Source: a virus. Taken from it: a stretch of 64,000 nt of DNA. Made by a program: the position numbers and the translations under genes. Within the stretch, counting starts at the first letter, position 1, and every line of letters starts with the position of its first letter. The notes below the pieces were generated by a model, which ran no database searches, had not been told where the DNA came from, and saw only the letters and a program-made list of their open reading frames with translations. Below, piece by piece: positions 32,856 through 42,690 of the stretch. The stretch is from positions 27,802-91,801 of the IMG/VR virus record IMGVR_UViG_3300042451_001241. The stretch is one strand, 5' to 3'.

Positions 32856-33311
32856 TTAACTTTGTTTAATTAATTCTTTTTTTGATTTGGAAAGACTATA
32901 TTCAAAGTAATCTGTTTTTGAAAATACAAAATTATTAATATCTTTTGACATTTTCTTAAAGTAGTTTTTAAAGTAAGATGATTTAAAATCTAATTCTGTT
33001 TTTTTAAGGTAAAAATTAATTTCTAAACTCATAAAAGATTTTTTTCCTTGTGTTATACCGCTAGACCTTAAATCTAAATCGACAATAAAACTCTCTTCAA
33101 ATACATCTCTATCGAGTAACTCAAAAATTAAATGTTTTATTTGTCTTGACATATTTAAGACGATCCTTGACCAATTTTCACTTTCTTTTATTGGTGTTAC
33201 CCAAGTTTGAATGTTTAGATAGATGGATTTAAAATTAACAGAGTCAACGGTTCCGTACATAACCTTCATACTCTTAAACCCCTGAATTTTTGAGGTTTTC
33301 CCTTTTTTCAT
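32856..33311 (-). CDS. Hypothetical protein of the head operon
   Basis: 151 residues, basic ends, beta-rich first half (MKVMYGTVDSVNFKSIYLNI) with WSRIVLNMSRQIKHLIFELL and DLRSSGITQGKKSFMSLEI. Located between the portal/core genes and the gp21 protease. No family assigned; a conserved T4-like accessory head or packaging protein is likely from position alone. Confidence 0.5.
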   Translation of the reverse strand: MKKGKTSKIQGFKSMKVMYGTVDSVNFKSIYLNIQTWVTPIKESENWSRIVLNMSRQIKHLIFELLDRDVFEESFIVDLDLRSSGITQGKKSFMSLEINFYLKKTELDFKSSYFKNYFKKMSKDINNFVFSKTDYFEYSLSKSKKELIKQS

Positions 33312-33406
33312 TCGTTTTCATTTTTTTTAGTTTATTTTAAAAAATAATAAGTATATTTAATACCATAGTCAAAAAAAAATCAAACAAACAAGATATATAT
33401 AACAAT

Positions 33407-33598
33407 ATGATAATTGTAAAATTAAATAATAACATGCCATTAGAGAAGGCGTTAAAAATTTACAAGAGTAAAGTAATTAAGACAAGACAACAATCAGAAC
33501 TAATTGACAGAAAAGAACACAAAAAAAAATCTGTCCACATTAGAGAACAGATTAAGAAAGCTCAGTACGTTCAGAAAAAATTTAAATCAAACGATTAA
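33407..33598 (+). CDS. rpsU: Phage-encoded ribosomal protein bS21 homolog
   Basis: 63 residues. MIIVKLNNNMPLEKALKIYK, then KVIKTRQQSELIDRKEHKKK and a Lys/Arg-rich end: the start, length and basic helical plan are those of bS21. In Bacteroidota ribosomes bS21 helps cover the anti-Shine-Dalgarno, so a phage copy could retune initiation. It stands alone on the plus strand inside the minus-strand head operon, overlapping the 33595 gene end by 4 nt. A TATATTTA near-match to the -7 box lies about 45 nt upstream. No Shine-Dalgarno is visible. Confidence 0.75.
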   Translation: MIIVKLNNNMPLEKALKIYKSKVIKTRQQSELIDRKEHKKKSVHIREQIKKAQYVQKKFKSND

Positions 33599-34311
33599 AG
33601 ATTTTCTTTTAAAGATTTTAATCTAACGTAATTAATTTTACTATACTTTTCGGAATTAACCTTTTCTATAGTTTCATCAATTTTTGTTACTACCGATTCA
33701 TCGTTTTCGGTAGACTTCAATTCATTTAATTTTTCTATTAGAGATTCTTTAATTAAATCGTATTTTAATGATAAAGAATCATCACTTTCTTGTATTAATG
33801 ATTTAAATTCTTTTTGTTCCGATTCATTTAAAGACTCAACGTAATTTGCGAATGCTTTGTTTGCAATATTAATCATCGATCTTAAAGGAATATTTAAAAC
33901 TTCTTTGGATTTTTCTTCAGTCTTTGTAAGACCCTCAACAATAATGTTTTTACTTTTAATGTTTGATTCTAAATTGAGAATGCTAATATTGAAAATATTA
34001 TCAATATTTTCATATTCATTATTTGTTTTTACATTATTAACCCATTCATTAATTTTAATAAAATCACTTTCTTTTATTTTATTTAAAGTGTTTTCATAAA
34101 TTTTAATAGATTCATTAATATAATCTTTAGCAACGTTTTCAGTCAGTCCTTTATTTGAACTTAAATCATCATATAAATAAAAAAGTTTACTTATATTTTT
34201 ATTTTCTAATACTAAAGAATTAAATTTTTTAATTTCTTCTTTAAAAGTGTTTTTTGAATATGACTCTAATAACACTTTTTCTATTTTTGATTTTATAATT
34301 CCGAATCTCAT
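33595..34311 (-). CDS. Putative prohead core/internal protein with leader
   Basis: 238 residues, almost entirely helical and highly charged. The N-terminus MRFGIIKSKIEKVLLE|S fits the leader pattern. Several further LxE sites occur (SLVLE, IIVEG, SLIQE). Placement between portal (gp20) and protease (gp21) is where T4 carries the small core proteins gp67/gp68, so a prohead core role is likely though sequence similarity is not evident. Confidence 0.55.
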   Translation of the reverse strand: MRFGIIKSKIEKVLLESYSKNTFKEEIKKFNSLVLENKNISKLFYLYDDLSSNKGLTENVAKDYINESIKIYENTLNKIKESDFIKINEWVNNVKTNNEYENIDNIFNISILNLESNIKSKNIIVEGLTKTEEKSKEVLNIPLRSMINIANKAFANYVESLNESEQKEFKSLIQESDDSLSLKYDLIKESLIEKLNELKSTENDESVVTKIDETIEKVNSEKYSKINYVRLKSLKENL

Positions 34312-34327
34312 TTTATTATTTTTTATT

Positions 34328-34335
34328 ATAAATAT
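34328..34335 (-). promoter_or_regulatory. ATATTTAT box, candidate late promoter
   Basis: Minus-strand ATATTTAT 16 nt before the 34311 start, touching the portal stop codon. Confidence 0.5.
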
Positions 34336-36146
34336 CAGTCTCTAAGTATATTTTTTAATTGTTCTTCCATTTCTCCTAAAGAATTTCTCGCTTTTGATAA
34401 ATCAATAAAAGAATCGTCACCTATTAATGAATCACTCTCTAATAAAATATTTAAATTACTTTTAGATTTTGACTCCGGGGCTAATCCAGGTCCTCCTCCA
34501 GCTTCTGGTGGTGGCGGTGGAGCTCCTCCACCCATTTCTCCTCCTTCTTCAGGTGGCGGTGGAGGTGTTGCGGTAGAAGATGTTGATCCTGTAACTTGTT
34601 TATATAATTTATCGACATTATCGAATATACCTGTGTGAGTTATTATTGTTGCGGAATTTAATAACTCAGCACCAACAGCTCTCTCAATTCTTTGTTGTTG
34701 TAAATCAAGTTTAATTTCTTCATCCGAAAATCCTAAAATATGTTTCTTAGCCCAAGAGAACGATACCGGTGCAATACCTGATTGATCTGCGGTTACTGCG
34801 TCCTTATACGCTAATATTTTTTCTTTCCAAATTTCAACCGATAATAAATCGGCTTGTTTTGATGGATTTGTAAGTCCTAACATAAAATTAGATAACTCAT
34901 CTTCAAAACCTAGTAAAAATAAATGAATAATTGCAACTTTGTTTAATTCGGATATTATAGACTTTTGAATTCTATTTATTGTTCTAGCAAATCTAATGTC
35001 CATTAAAGATAAATTTTTACCATCACCAACAGGTTCTTCAAACCCTAAGAAGGCTTTAGGAACACGTAATGCGGTTAATAATTTCTTTTGAATGTATTCA
35101 ATATCGGCAATTTCTCCTAAATTTTGAGCTCCCGGTAATGTTTCAATAGGGTTTGGACTGGTCGGGTCTCTAACAGGAATAAAATAATCTTGGTCAACCG
35201 CCATTTGATTGAACCTCATATCAACATTACCCGTATTTTTATCTACAACTTGGTCTCTTTTGAATTTATTCGCAACACGTTGTACATACGGCTCAACATC
35301 TTTGTCGTCCATATTACCAACAAATACTTTAAATACACGTCTTTCAGGGGCTCTCGATGTTCTATAAATTAACATAGCATCTTCAGATAACAATAATTGT
35401 TTCCAGATACGTCTAGCCTTTTCCAGCATTGATGTTCCATATGGAAGTTTTCTATCATCACCTAATAATCTAAAATGAGCAATTTCCCAAGAATTAAATT
35501 CCATATCTTTAGTTTTCCATTTAAATCTCAATCCTTTATTTTCTTGGGGTTCTTCCATTCTCGCGGACTTCGCAGGCATTCCTCTTTCTAAACGTTCAAT
35601 CTCAATATTTGGTAATTGCATACAACCAATTATTCCTTTTTCAGGGTCTAGTTTAAGATAAACAAAATTATCACCATACTTACAAGTGTTTCTAATCCAC
35701 ATTGGTAAGTTGGTATTAAGATCTAAAACATTATTAAATAAGTCGGCTAATATGGATTTAATTCTTTTTGATTCAGAATATATCTGTAACATATAACCAT
35801 TTTGGTTAACGGTTGTAGATTCCTCAGCGTAAATATCTAAAGCTGCTGATATTTCCGGAGTATATTCCATACTTTCATAGTCGTAAAATGATGCTAATCT
35901 CGTTGGTTCGTAATAAACCGCTTGAGTGTATAAGTTACTCTCAATTTTTGCCCATTGATTTGATAGAAAGAAGGTTTGTTGAGCTTCTAACTTTTCTCTT
36001 TCGTATTCTTGCTTTGACGTTGTTTTAAGTAATTGTTCTTTGTCGAACTTATATACAGGGTAATCCTGATTTAACAAAGCATTAGGACCCATAGCCCTTT
36101 GTAATCTTTGCCAAACCGTTAAATTTTGATTATTGTTATTCTCCAT
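34335..36146 (-). CDS. Portal vertex protein, gp20-like
   Basis: 603 residues. T4-type portal signatures: SFYDYESMEYTPEISAALDI, YAEESTTVNQNG, MWIRNTCKYGDNFVYLKLD, then HFRLLGDDRKLPYGTSMLEK, APERRVFKVFVGNMDD and the KRDQVVDKNTGNVDMRFNQM region. The tail end carries a Pro/Gly-rich insert (PPPPPEEGGEMGGGAPPPPP) absent from T4 and then a short charged helix. It forms the dodecameric DNA channel and nucleates the prohead. Confidence 0.92.
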   Translation of the reverse strand: MENNNNQNLTVWQRLQRAMGPNALLNQDYPVYKFDKEQLLKTTSKQEYEREKLEAQQTFFLSNQWAKIESNLYTQAVYYEPTRLASFYDYESMEYTPEISAALDIYAEESTTVNQNGYMLQIYSESKRIKSILADLFNNVLDLNTNLPMWIRNTCKYGDNFVYLKLDPEKGIIGCMQLPNIEIERLERGMPAKSARMEEPQENKGLRFKWKTKDMEFNSWEIAHFRLLGDDRKLPYGTSMLEKARRIWKQLLLSEDAMLIYRTSRAPERRVFKVFVGNMDDKDVEPYVQRVANKFKRDQVVDKNTGNVDMRFNQMAVDQDYFIPVRDPTSPNPIETLPGAQNLGEIADIEYIQKKLLTALRVPKAFLGFEEPVGDGKNLSLMDIRFARTINRIQKSIISELNKVAIIHLFLLGFEDELSNFMLGLTNPSKQADLLSVEIWKEKILAYKDAVTADQSGIAPVSFSWAKKHILGFSDEEIKLDLQQQRIERAVGAELLNSATIITHTGIFDNVDKLYKQVTGSTSSTATPPPPPEEGGEMGGGAPPPPPEAGGGPGLAPESKSKSNLNILLESDSLIGDDSFIDLSKARNSLGEMEEQLKNILRD

Positions 36147-36161
36147 GCAGTAATTTTAATT

Positions 36162-36169
36162 ATAAATAC
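36162..36169 (-). promoter_or_regulatory. Late-box variant GTATTTAT before the portal gene
   Basis: Minus strand reads GTATTTATAATT 15 nt before the portal start; one mismatch to ATATTTAT. Confidence 0.4.
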
Positions 36170-36211
36170 CCATAATTAAATAGTTTTATAGGATAGGTTT
36201 CAAATAGAATA

Positions 36212-36364
36212 TTATTTTAACGTATATCCACTTCTAATGTACCCAAAATAAAACTCTTCGGTTTCAATCTCATCTCTAAGATTGTAATATACAACTTTTT
36301 GTTTATTTAGAACGCCCAATTCAGGGTGATTTACACTATAATTTATTATTTCGTATGTTCCCAT
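36212..36364 (-). CDS. Small hypothetical protein (50 residues)
   Basis: ATG at 36364, stop at 36212, with MGTYEIINYSVNHPELGVLN at the start and a YYNLRDEIETEEFYFGYIRS middle. It fills the gap between fibre and portal genes and starts 11 nt after the fibre stop. Amino-acid use is ordinary (no long homopolymers), supporting a real gene; no family known. Confidence 0.5.
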   Translation of the reverse strand: MGTYEIINYSVNHPELGVLNKQKVVYYNLRDEIETEEFYFGYIRSGYTLK

Positions 36365-36374
36365 ATTATATTTT

Positions 36375-39290
36375 TTAATAACTTAATACTACATTTATCA
36401 TTTGTCTAACGGCAGTCGGATTTGTAGCCCAAACAGGTGTGACCCATCTAACTTCAATTTTATCGTTTTTGGTTACGGTTAAAGGACTTGAGAGTGTGTA
36501 ATTAATATTACTATCACCACTATGCGTCGCACCGGTTGTAATTGTACTTGAAGTTCCAGAAGTGACATTATTTATTGTAAAAGTCGATAACTCACCAGAA
36601 CCCAAAGTACCTCCAATTGTGGTCATAATTCCAACATCTGTAATTGTACCACTTCTTTGTACCGTAACTCTTCTACTATCTTGTGAAGACGTTACTGGTG
36701 CTAAAACAAATAAACTACCAATATAATACGTATTACTATCTGTAGGACTCACAGAATCGTGACCTAAAAGATAAGTCATAGATCTTACAGGTGCTTGCCA
36801 AGCTCCATTACCACTTGAGTCTGAGGTTAAAATATATCCTGTTGTCGCACCTGATGTTACTTGTAAAGTCGTTGTTTTTGTTTTACCACTAACCTCCAAT
36901 TTTTCTGAAGGTATTGAGGTACCTATACCGACATTTACATTATCACCAAGGATTAATGTATTACTTTGACTTATTTTTGTGTTGTATCCTATTGCGGTAG
37001 AATTTGTAATCCCAGTTGTTGTGGAGTCAGTTCCATTACCGATAAATGTGTTATTACCACCAGTTGTATGGGTTTTACCAGCTTGATGACCTAACGCGGT
37101 ATTATTATTATCGGTTGAAATCCTTAATGATTCATGGCCAACGGCAACATTCCCAACTCCACTTGTATTAAGATATAGTGTCGCCCAACCTATAGCGACC
37201 GAACCACTAACCCCATTTTGGTTTTGTAAAGAATAACCACCAATCGCTATATTTTGATTACCATTAGTATTCGTGTATAATGTGCCAGAACCTGAACCTC
37301 CACCAATTGCAACATTATTAGTCCCTATGGTATTATTATATAATGAATATCTACCTATACCAACATTACTGTTACCACTAGTATTAAATATTAATACATC
37401 AGAACCTATCGCGGTGTTATCATCACCATTGTTATTTTTTAATGTCTCGTAACCAATCGAAGTATTACCATTACCTATAATATTTGAATTATTTGAATAA
37501 TATCCAATTGAAGTGTTTCTTGTTCCTCCAGTGTTATTATATAAAGTATTATTACCTAGTGCAACATTAAATATTGAATTTCCACCGCCACGACCAATTA
37601 CTAAACTATTAATAATTGAGTCACCATTTACTTCTAATTTAGCAGTTGGACTATTTGTCCCAATACCAACATTACCATCATTTCTAACATAAAATAAACT
37701 TGTACTTGCACTATTATCAACTTTTAAAGCATAGTCTGAAGATAGTGTATTGATGCCTTCTACGTGTAGTCTTGCAGTAGGAGTTTGATTTTGTTTACCT
37801 ACACCTACATTTGTGTTTTCTGTAACCACCAAACCTATAAGACTACCACCAAAGTTGTAAACTCCTAATATTTTATCAGTAGGAATAGCCCCTGATTGAC
37901 CTTGTATATTTACTCGGTAAGTGGCGGATGGCAAATCACCAATTCCTAATCTTGTTCTTTGAGTAAACGCAGAATCCCCATTTCCTTTTATAAAAAATAA
38001 ATCATCACCTGTTACATTTTGTCTAACTTTAATTCCGTAACTTGTTACTAAATTATCAGGAGTTAATACTGATAATTTCGCTGTTGGTGACGATTCTCCA
38101 ACGCCAACGTTACCATCATTTCTAACAACCAAATTATCTGTACCACCGCTATTTTGAACTTTTAATCCGTAGTTTGATTGTGAAGAATCTTGACCTTTAA
38201 TATGTAATGAAGATGTTGGAGAAAATCCATCATCGCCAATTCCAATATACCCAGTAGAACCGTCCATAAATAAATGAGATTTATTATCTAGTAAAGTTCG
38301 TACAGACCAAAAGTTTTTAACTTTTGTAATATAATATCCTGAATATTCTTGAGTTTGAGAACCTAGTACGTTATTTGTGAAATAATCAAATAATGAACCA
38401 TACCCTATATTACCATAATATCCTGTTCTTATACCCCCTGATGTCGTTGAAAATATAAAATTGTTATTACCTGAACTTTCTCCATCCAATATACTATTAA
38501 ATGTGTGTATACCATTATTTTTAATGGTTAATAAATCTGTATTTCCACTATTTTTAACGGTTAAACCATTTGACGAATTATCACTTGTTCTACCTGTAAT
38601 ATTTAAACCAACATTACTATTCCAATCTCCATTAATATCTGTTATTAATTCTGTAAGACCACTCGTATAGATTGTATTTGCACTTAAAACTGAAATACCA
38701 CCACCTACCGCGGTCACATTTGTTCCACTATAATTTAATAATATTTTGTTGTCTCTTGTTTGAACGGTTTCCGTATTTAGTGTTGTTGCGGTACCAATAA
38801 CATTAACATTTCCAAAAACATCGACATCACCTTGTATTGTTGCTTTTCCATTAACGTGAAGTGTTGTTAGAGGAGTACTTGTTCCAATACCGACATTGCC
38901 GATTGAATTTACATATAATCTATTAATATTATTTGTTGAAATTCCTACAGCCGTAGAAGCGTTTAAAGTTAAATAAGACCAACCATTAACAAATAAACTA
39001 TCACCACTATTATATATATTGTGATTGGCATTACCAAAATATATTGGGTACGTTGACCCTAAAGATATACCTGAACCAGGTGCAGAACTACCAATCCCTA
39101 AAGATTCGGATATGTAAGTTTTACCACTAACAAATAATTTTTCAGTTGGTGAATTTGTTCCAATACCAACATTACCACCATCTTTTATTGTGAATGTGGT
39201 TGTCCCACTACTATCATATGTGTCAAGTGTTGAGGAACTATTTGTTGTTCCACTACCATACACCTTAATTGAATCAAAAATTTTTGACAT
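36375..39290 (-). CDS. Tail fibre with GIGTxSPTxKLxVxG and YadA-head-like repeats
   Basis: 971 residues. Repeats of the type VGIGTNSPTEKLFVSGKT occur through the length, as in Bacteroidota surface/fibre proteins that often end in chaperone domains. A run from about residue 580 to 780 has NTSIGYYSNN, NTAIGSDVL, NVAIG units of the trimeric YadA-head type. The C-terminus (TSSQDSRRVTVQRSGTITDV...VRQMINVVLSY) is a beta-sandwich tip rather than an S74 peptidase. The N-terminus IFDSIKVYGSGTTNSSST differs from the other fibres. Likely trimeric receptor-binding or whisker protein. Confidence 0.75.
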   Translation of the reverse strand: MSKIFDSIKVYGSGTTNSSSTLDTYDSSGTTTFTIKDGGNVGIGTNSPTEKLFVSGKTYISESLGIGSSAPGSGISLGSTYPIYFGNANHNIYNSGDSLFVNGWSYLTLNASTAVGISTNNINRLYVNSIGNVGIGTSTPLTTLHVNGKATIQGDVDVFGNVNVIGTATTLNTETVQTRDNKILLNYSGTNVTAVGGGISVLSANTIYTSGLTELITDINGDWNSNVGLNITGRTSDNSSNGLTVKNSGNTDLLTIKNNGIHTFNSILDGESSGNNNFIFSTTSGGIRTGYYGNIGYGSLFDYFTNNVLGSQTQEYSGYYITKVKNFWSVRTLLDNKSHLFMDGSTGYIGIGDDGFSPTSSLHIKGQDSSQSNYGLKVQNSGGTDNLVVRNDGNVGVGESSPTAKLSVLTPDNLVTSYGIKVRQNVTGDDLFFIKGNGDSAFTQRTRLGIGDLPSATYRVNIQGQSGAIPTDKILGVYNFGGSLIGLVVTENTNVGVGKQNQTPTARLHVEGINTLSSDYALKVDNSASTSLFYVRNDGNVGIGTNSPTAKLEVNGDSIINSLVIGRGGGNSIFNVALGNNTLYNNTGGTRNTSIGYYSNNSNIIGNGNTSIGYETLKNNNGDDNTAIGSDVLIFNTSGNSNVGIGRYSLYNNTIGTNNVAIGGGSGSGTLYTNTNGNQNIAIGGYSLQNQNGVSGSVAIGWATLYLNTSGVGNVAVGHESLRISTDNNNTALGHQAGKTHTTGGNNTFIGNGTDSTTTGITNSTAIGYNTKISQSNTLILGDNVNVGIGTSIPSEKLEVSGKTKTTTLQVTSGATTGYILTSDSSGNGAWQAPVRSMTYLLGHDSVSPTDSNTYYIGSLFVLAPVTSSQDSRRVTVQRSGTITDVGIMTTIGGTLGSGELSTFTINNVTSGTSSTITTGATHSGDSNINYTLSSPLTVTKNDKIEVRWVTPVWATNPTAVRQMINVVLSY

Positions 39291-39303
39291 ATCTTTTTAA
39301 TTT

Positions 39304-39311
39304 ATAAATAT
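39304..39311 (-). promoter_or_regulatory. ATATTTAT box, candidate late promoter
   Basis: Minus-strand ATATTTAT 13 nt before the 39290 fibre start. Confidence 0.5.
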
Positions 39312-39312
39312 T

Positions 39313-42300
39313 TTATCCTATTATAACCACTCTAACATTTTCACCAGGTGATGTTGAAAATACGACATCAACTGAATTTGTTTGTCTATTTGTCACTCTC
39401 GCATTTGTTAAATCACCAGTTGTTACCAACCATAATGAAACTTGAATATCGGTTGTACCCAAACTATGTGTTATTGTATATGTTCCACCTGATGGACTTG
39501 TTAAAGTTTCAGAATATTTTTTTACCGACCCTGTTAACCCACTAACTGGTGACCAAGTTACATTACCCGTACCATCTGAGTCAGTTAATACGTAACCAGC
39601 GGTTGACGCTCCCGATGTTACTTGTAGATTTGTTGTTATTGTTTTTCCAGAAACATTAACTATTCCGTTTGACCCAGTACCACCAACAAATAATAAATTA
39701 CGTCTGTTTAAATTATCGTCACCATTACCAACAATAAACGAACCTTCAGTTGTTGCGGTTAAATTAAATTTACCCGATACGTGTTGGTAGTCTCCTAATG
39801 CAATTGTACCCACACCTTCAGAGTGAGAATAGATACCTAATGTGGTTGTTTGATATCCTTCCGAGTGAGACCCTTCACCAATCGAGGTTGTTTCATTACC
39901 TTCCGTATGAGAATAATCACCTACAGCGTCCGTATAAATACCTTCTGAATGAGAACCTTCTCCGTTAGAAAATGTAAATTGCCCTTCAGCGTGAGAATTT
40001 GACCCTCCAGCAATTGTTTCATAACCTTCAGAATGGGAAGAATCACCTATTGTAGTGGTCTTAATTCCTTCAGAATGAGAATAATTAGAAGATAGTCTTT
40101 CTCCATTAAACGGTACTCTATTACTTTCATGAAATACATATGAAATAGCTGGTAATGATGTGGTGGATGTCCTTATCTCAAACTTAGAAGTACCGGAATA
40201 AAAAGTGGTTCCAGTTATAGTCACTTTCATCCATTTACTAATATATGTTGGAAATTCTGGGATTGTCTTAACAAATAAACTCCCAAAACCATATATTTCA
40301 TTACTTAAATCTACGTTAGTATTAATTAATATTGTAGTATTATTAGCACTAAAAACAGAAAACACGAATACACCAGACGTTGTATCCCTCCCTTCAGAAT
40401 GTGAACCATCACCGACCGAGTATGTAAATTCCCCCTCAGAATGAGACCCTTGTCCAATAGAGAATGTTCCACTACCTTCAGAGTGTGAATAACCACCTAT
40501 AGATTGGGTTCCAAACCCTTCGGAATGGTGAGCTATTTCACCGCCAGATATATTTACCCATTTACTAGTACCACCAGCAATTGTTTCATAACCTTCAGCG
40601 TGAGACGCGTTAGAAAAGGCGTTAGTATAATACCCCTCAACGTGAGAATTTTCACCAACCGCGTTAGTATTATTACCTTCCGAGTGAGTAGCCGAACCTA
40701 TCGACTTGGTAAAGATACCCTCTGAGTGAGACCTAAAACCACCTAAAACAATGTTTGCATTTTGGTCGTTTAACTTATCTATGGACGAGATTATAGGGTT
40801 AGAATAATTTATTGATTTATATGTTGTTATTATTGTTTGTCCACTACTAAATGTTAAATTTTTAATTAATATTGGTTGTGAGTTGGCATATAAACCATTT
40901 GTTGAAATCACCAAATACTGGTTAGTGGTAAATGCACTGGTAACATTTCCATAAGACGGAGATAATTTAAAAACTCCACCTGAAGTATCACCAGAAACTT
41001 GAAATCCTCTAAAAGATGTTGTAGTGCCAAATCCTTCAGCGTGAGACGCTTCACCATTAGCTGTTGTACCACTACCTTCAGCGTGTGACGCATATCCACT
41101 CGCTGTTGTACCATCACCACCAGCATGACTAGCTTCACCACTAGCTGTTGTATTTCTACCTTCAGCGTGTGAATTGTTTCCTGATGCTGTTGTACCACCA
41201 CCTTCAGCGTGTGAATAGTTTCCTGATGCTGTTGTTGTATTACCTTCAGCGTGTGAATTGTTTCCACTTGCTGTTGTACTTTCACCTTCAGCGTGTGAAG
41301 CATATCCTGATGCTGTTGTACTATCACCTTCAGTATGCGAAGCTTCTCCAGATGCTGTTGTATATCTACCTTCAGCATGACTAGTTTCACCAATAGCTTT
41401 AGTTCCAAGTCCTTCAGAATGACTATAATTACCACTAGATATGGTTTCACAACCTTCAGCGTGAGACCCATCACCATTTGTGATTGTTTGGACACCTTCA
41501 GCGTGATTTGAATAACCAAGTGTCATGGTACCACTACCTTCAGCGTGTGATTGACCACCAATCGGATAATTAGCTAATTCACTAAAATAGTTATATTTAC
41601 CAACAATAGCAGGTACATAAGTATTGAATCCGGTGTCATTTAATGTTATTATTGTATTTACGCCATTAAATGTGATAGCACTATATCCATAAAACAATTG
41701 ACCGTAAGGTAACAACACTTCATTATAACCATTTAATATTTCACCAACAACATTACCAAGCCATGGACTTAAAGTGATAACACCGTTAACAACACTATCA
41801 ACACTAAACCCCATAATACCAGCCTTACTTTCAACACCTTCAGCGTGACTATATTCTCCATTTGCGACTGAAAACCCACCCTCCGCGTGACTGCCGAACC
41901 CACCTGATATTGTTCCACGTCCTTCAGCGTGAGATGCTTCACCACTAGCTGCAGTTCCAGAACCTTCAGCATGTGAATGATTACCAAACGCGGAAACACC
42001 ATCCCCAAACGCGAAAGATGTTATTCCTGTTGATTGAGAACCGACCGATTGTACCGAATCGTGAATTGTTATTGGTGAACAACCGTATACGTTTGATACC
42101 CATAAATCTGTTATGCAATCACCAGAAGTGTTACCTGTAAAAGATGGTAAATTATAATATGTGTCTGCCGAAATACTCGTCGCACTTAATCCCCCATTTA
42201 TAGTTAATCCTGTAAAAGTATTTAATGTAACACCACTACTTTGACCATTACTTTGTGATAATGTTATTGTGTTTGCATCATCATATGTAAAACCTGTAAC

Positions 42301-42666
42301 ATAGGTATCGGTAAACCCTGTAATTGTTATTGGAGATCCGCTACTACTATCTAAAGTTAATGTTTCCGTATTTTTATCGAAAGTACCGCCTGTTATAAAG
42401 ATATCTCCAGGTAAACCTAAATAAGTTGTTGCAGATAAAGTATTCGTAATAACATTATTTAATATTGTATTTCCTGAAACATTTAAATCTCCACTAACTG
42501 ATAAATTTGTAAAAGTATATGAAGAAAGTGAATCAAAAACTTGACCTATAGTCGCTTTATATGATGAACCTGCAGGATTTTGTGATTGGTCACTTGTTAT
42601 AACTATATGAATTAAATCATCTAATGTTACTCCTGAAGCTTGAATTCTACTTGTTAATATTGCCAT
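39313..42666 (-). CDS. Giant tail fibre with SHAEG...ASG head repeats
   Basis: 1117 residues. After an N-terminal attachment-like part (RIQASGVTLDDLIHIVITSD, FTNLSVSGDLNVSGN), dozens of units SHAEGxxTTASGxx follow with a 14-residue period (42 bp). This is the left-handed beta-roll repeat of YadA/Hia-type trimeric adhesin heads. Non-repeat islands of 40-90 residues interrupt the array. The C-terminus (TYTITHSLGTTDIQVSLWLV, NVRVVIIG) is a small beta tip typical of phage fibre ends. The related fibre at 61303 shares the repeat and the CxTDLWVSN/YGCSPITI-type segment. Confidence 0.8.
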   Translation of the reverse strand: MAILTSRIQASGVTLDDLIHIVITSDQSQNPAGSSYKATIGQVFDSLSSYTFTNLSVSGDLNVSGNTILNNVITNTLSATTYLGLPGDIFITGGTFDKNTETLTLDSSSGSPITITGFTDTYVTGFTYDDANTITLSQSNGQSSGVTLNTFTGLTINGGLSATSISADTYYNLPSFTGNTSGDCITDLWVSNVYGCSPITIHDSVQSVGSQSTGITSFAFGDGVSAFGNHSHAEGSGTAASGEASHAEGRGTISGGFGSHAEGGFSVANGEYSHAEGVESKAGIMGFSVDSVVNGVITLSPWLGNVVGEILNGYNEVLLPYGQLFYGYSAITFNGVNTIITLNDTGFNTYVPAIVGKYNYFSELANYPIGGQSHAEGSGTMTLGYSNHAEGVQTITNGDGSHAEGCETISSGNYSHSEGLGTKAIGETSHAEGRYTTASGEASHTEGDSTTASGYASHAEGESTTASGNNSHAEGNTTTASGNYSHAEGGGTTASGNNSHAEGRNTTASGEASHAGGDGTTASGYASHAEGSGTTANGEASHAEGFGTTTSFRGFQVSGDTSGGVFKLSPSYGNVTSAFTTNQYLVISTNGLYANSQPILIKNLTFSSGQTIITTYKSINYSNPIISSIDKLNDQNANIVLGGFRSHSEGIFTKSIGSATHSEGNNTNAVGENSHVEGYYTNAFSNASHAEGYETIAGGTSKWVNISGGEIAHHSEGFGTQSIGGYSHSEGSGTFSIGQGSHSEGEFTYSVGDGSHSEGRDTTSGVFVFSVFSANNTTILINTNVDLSNEIYGFGSLFVKTIPEFPTYISKWMKVTITGTTFYSGTSKFEIRTSTTSLPAISYVFHESNRVPFNGERLSSNYSHSEGIKTTTIGDSSHSEGYETIAGGSNSHAEGQFTFSNGEGSHSEGIYTDAVGDYSHTEGNETTSIGEGSHSEGYQTTTLGIYSHSEGVGTIALGDYQHVSGKFNLTATTEGSFIVGNGDDNLNRRNLLFVGGTGSNGIVNVSGKTITTNLQVTSGASTAGYVLTDSDGTGNVTWSPVSGLTGSVKKYSETLTSPSGGTYTITHSLGTTDIQVSLWLVTTGDLTNARVTNRQTNSVDVVFSTSPGENVRVVIIG
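41030..41560 (-). repeat. In-frame 42-bp tandem repeats in the fibre gene
   Basis: The most regular part of the SHAEG array: successive 42-bp units encoding SHAEGxxTTASGxx with third-position variation. Coding repeats like this can expand or contract by recombination and change fibre length. Confidence 0.8.
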
Positions 42667-42681
42667 TTTAAAGTTTTATTG

Positions 42682-42689
42682 ATAAATAT
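42682..42689 (-). promoter_or_regulatory. ATATTTAT box, candidate late promoter
   Basis: Minus-strand ATATTTAT 15 nt before the giant fibre start. Confidence 0.5.
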
Positions 42690-42690
42690 T

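Noticed and set aside
40908-41519. 203-residue minus-strand ORF in another frame of the giant fibre
   Set aside because: Monotonous TLKV/QQH repeats are an out-of-frame reading of the SHAEG repeats.
41030-41560. Regular 42-bp spaced repeats reminiscent of a CRISPR array
   Set aside because: The repeats are in frame with a fibre gene, encode SHAEGxxTTASGxx, vary at third positions and have no unique spacers.
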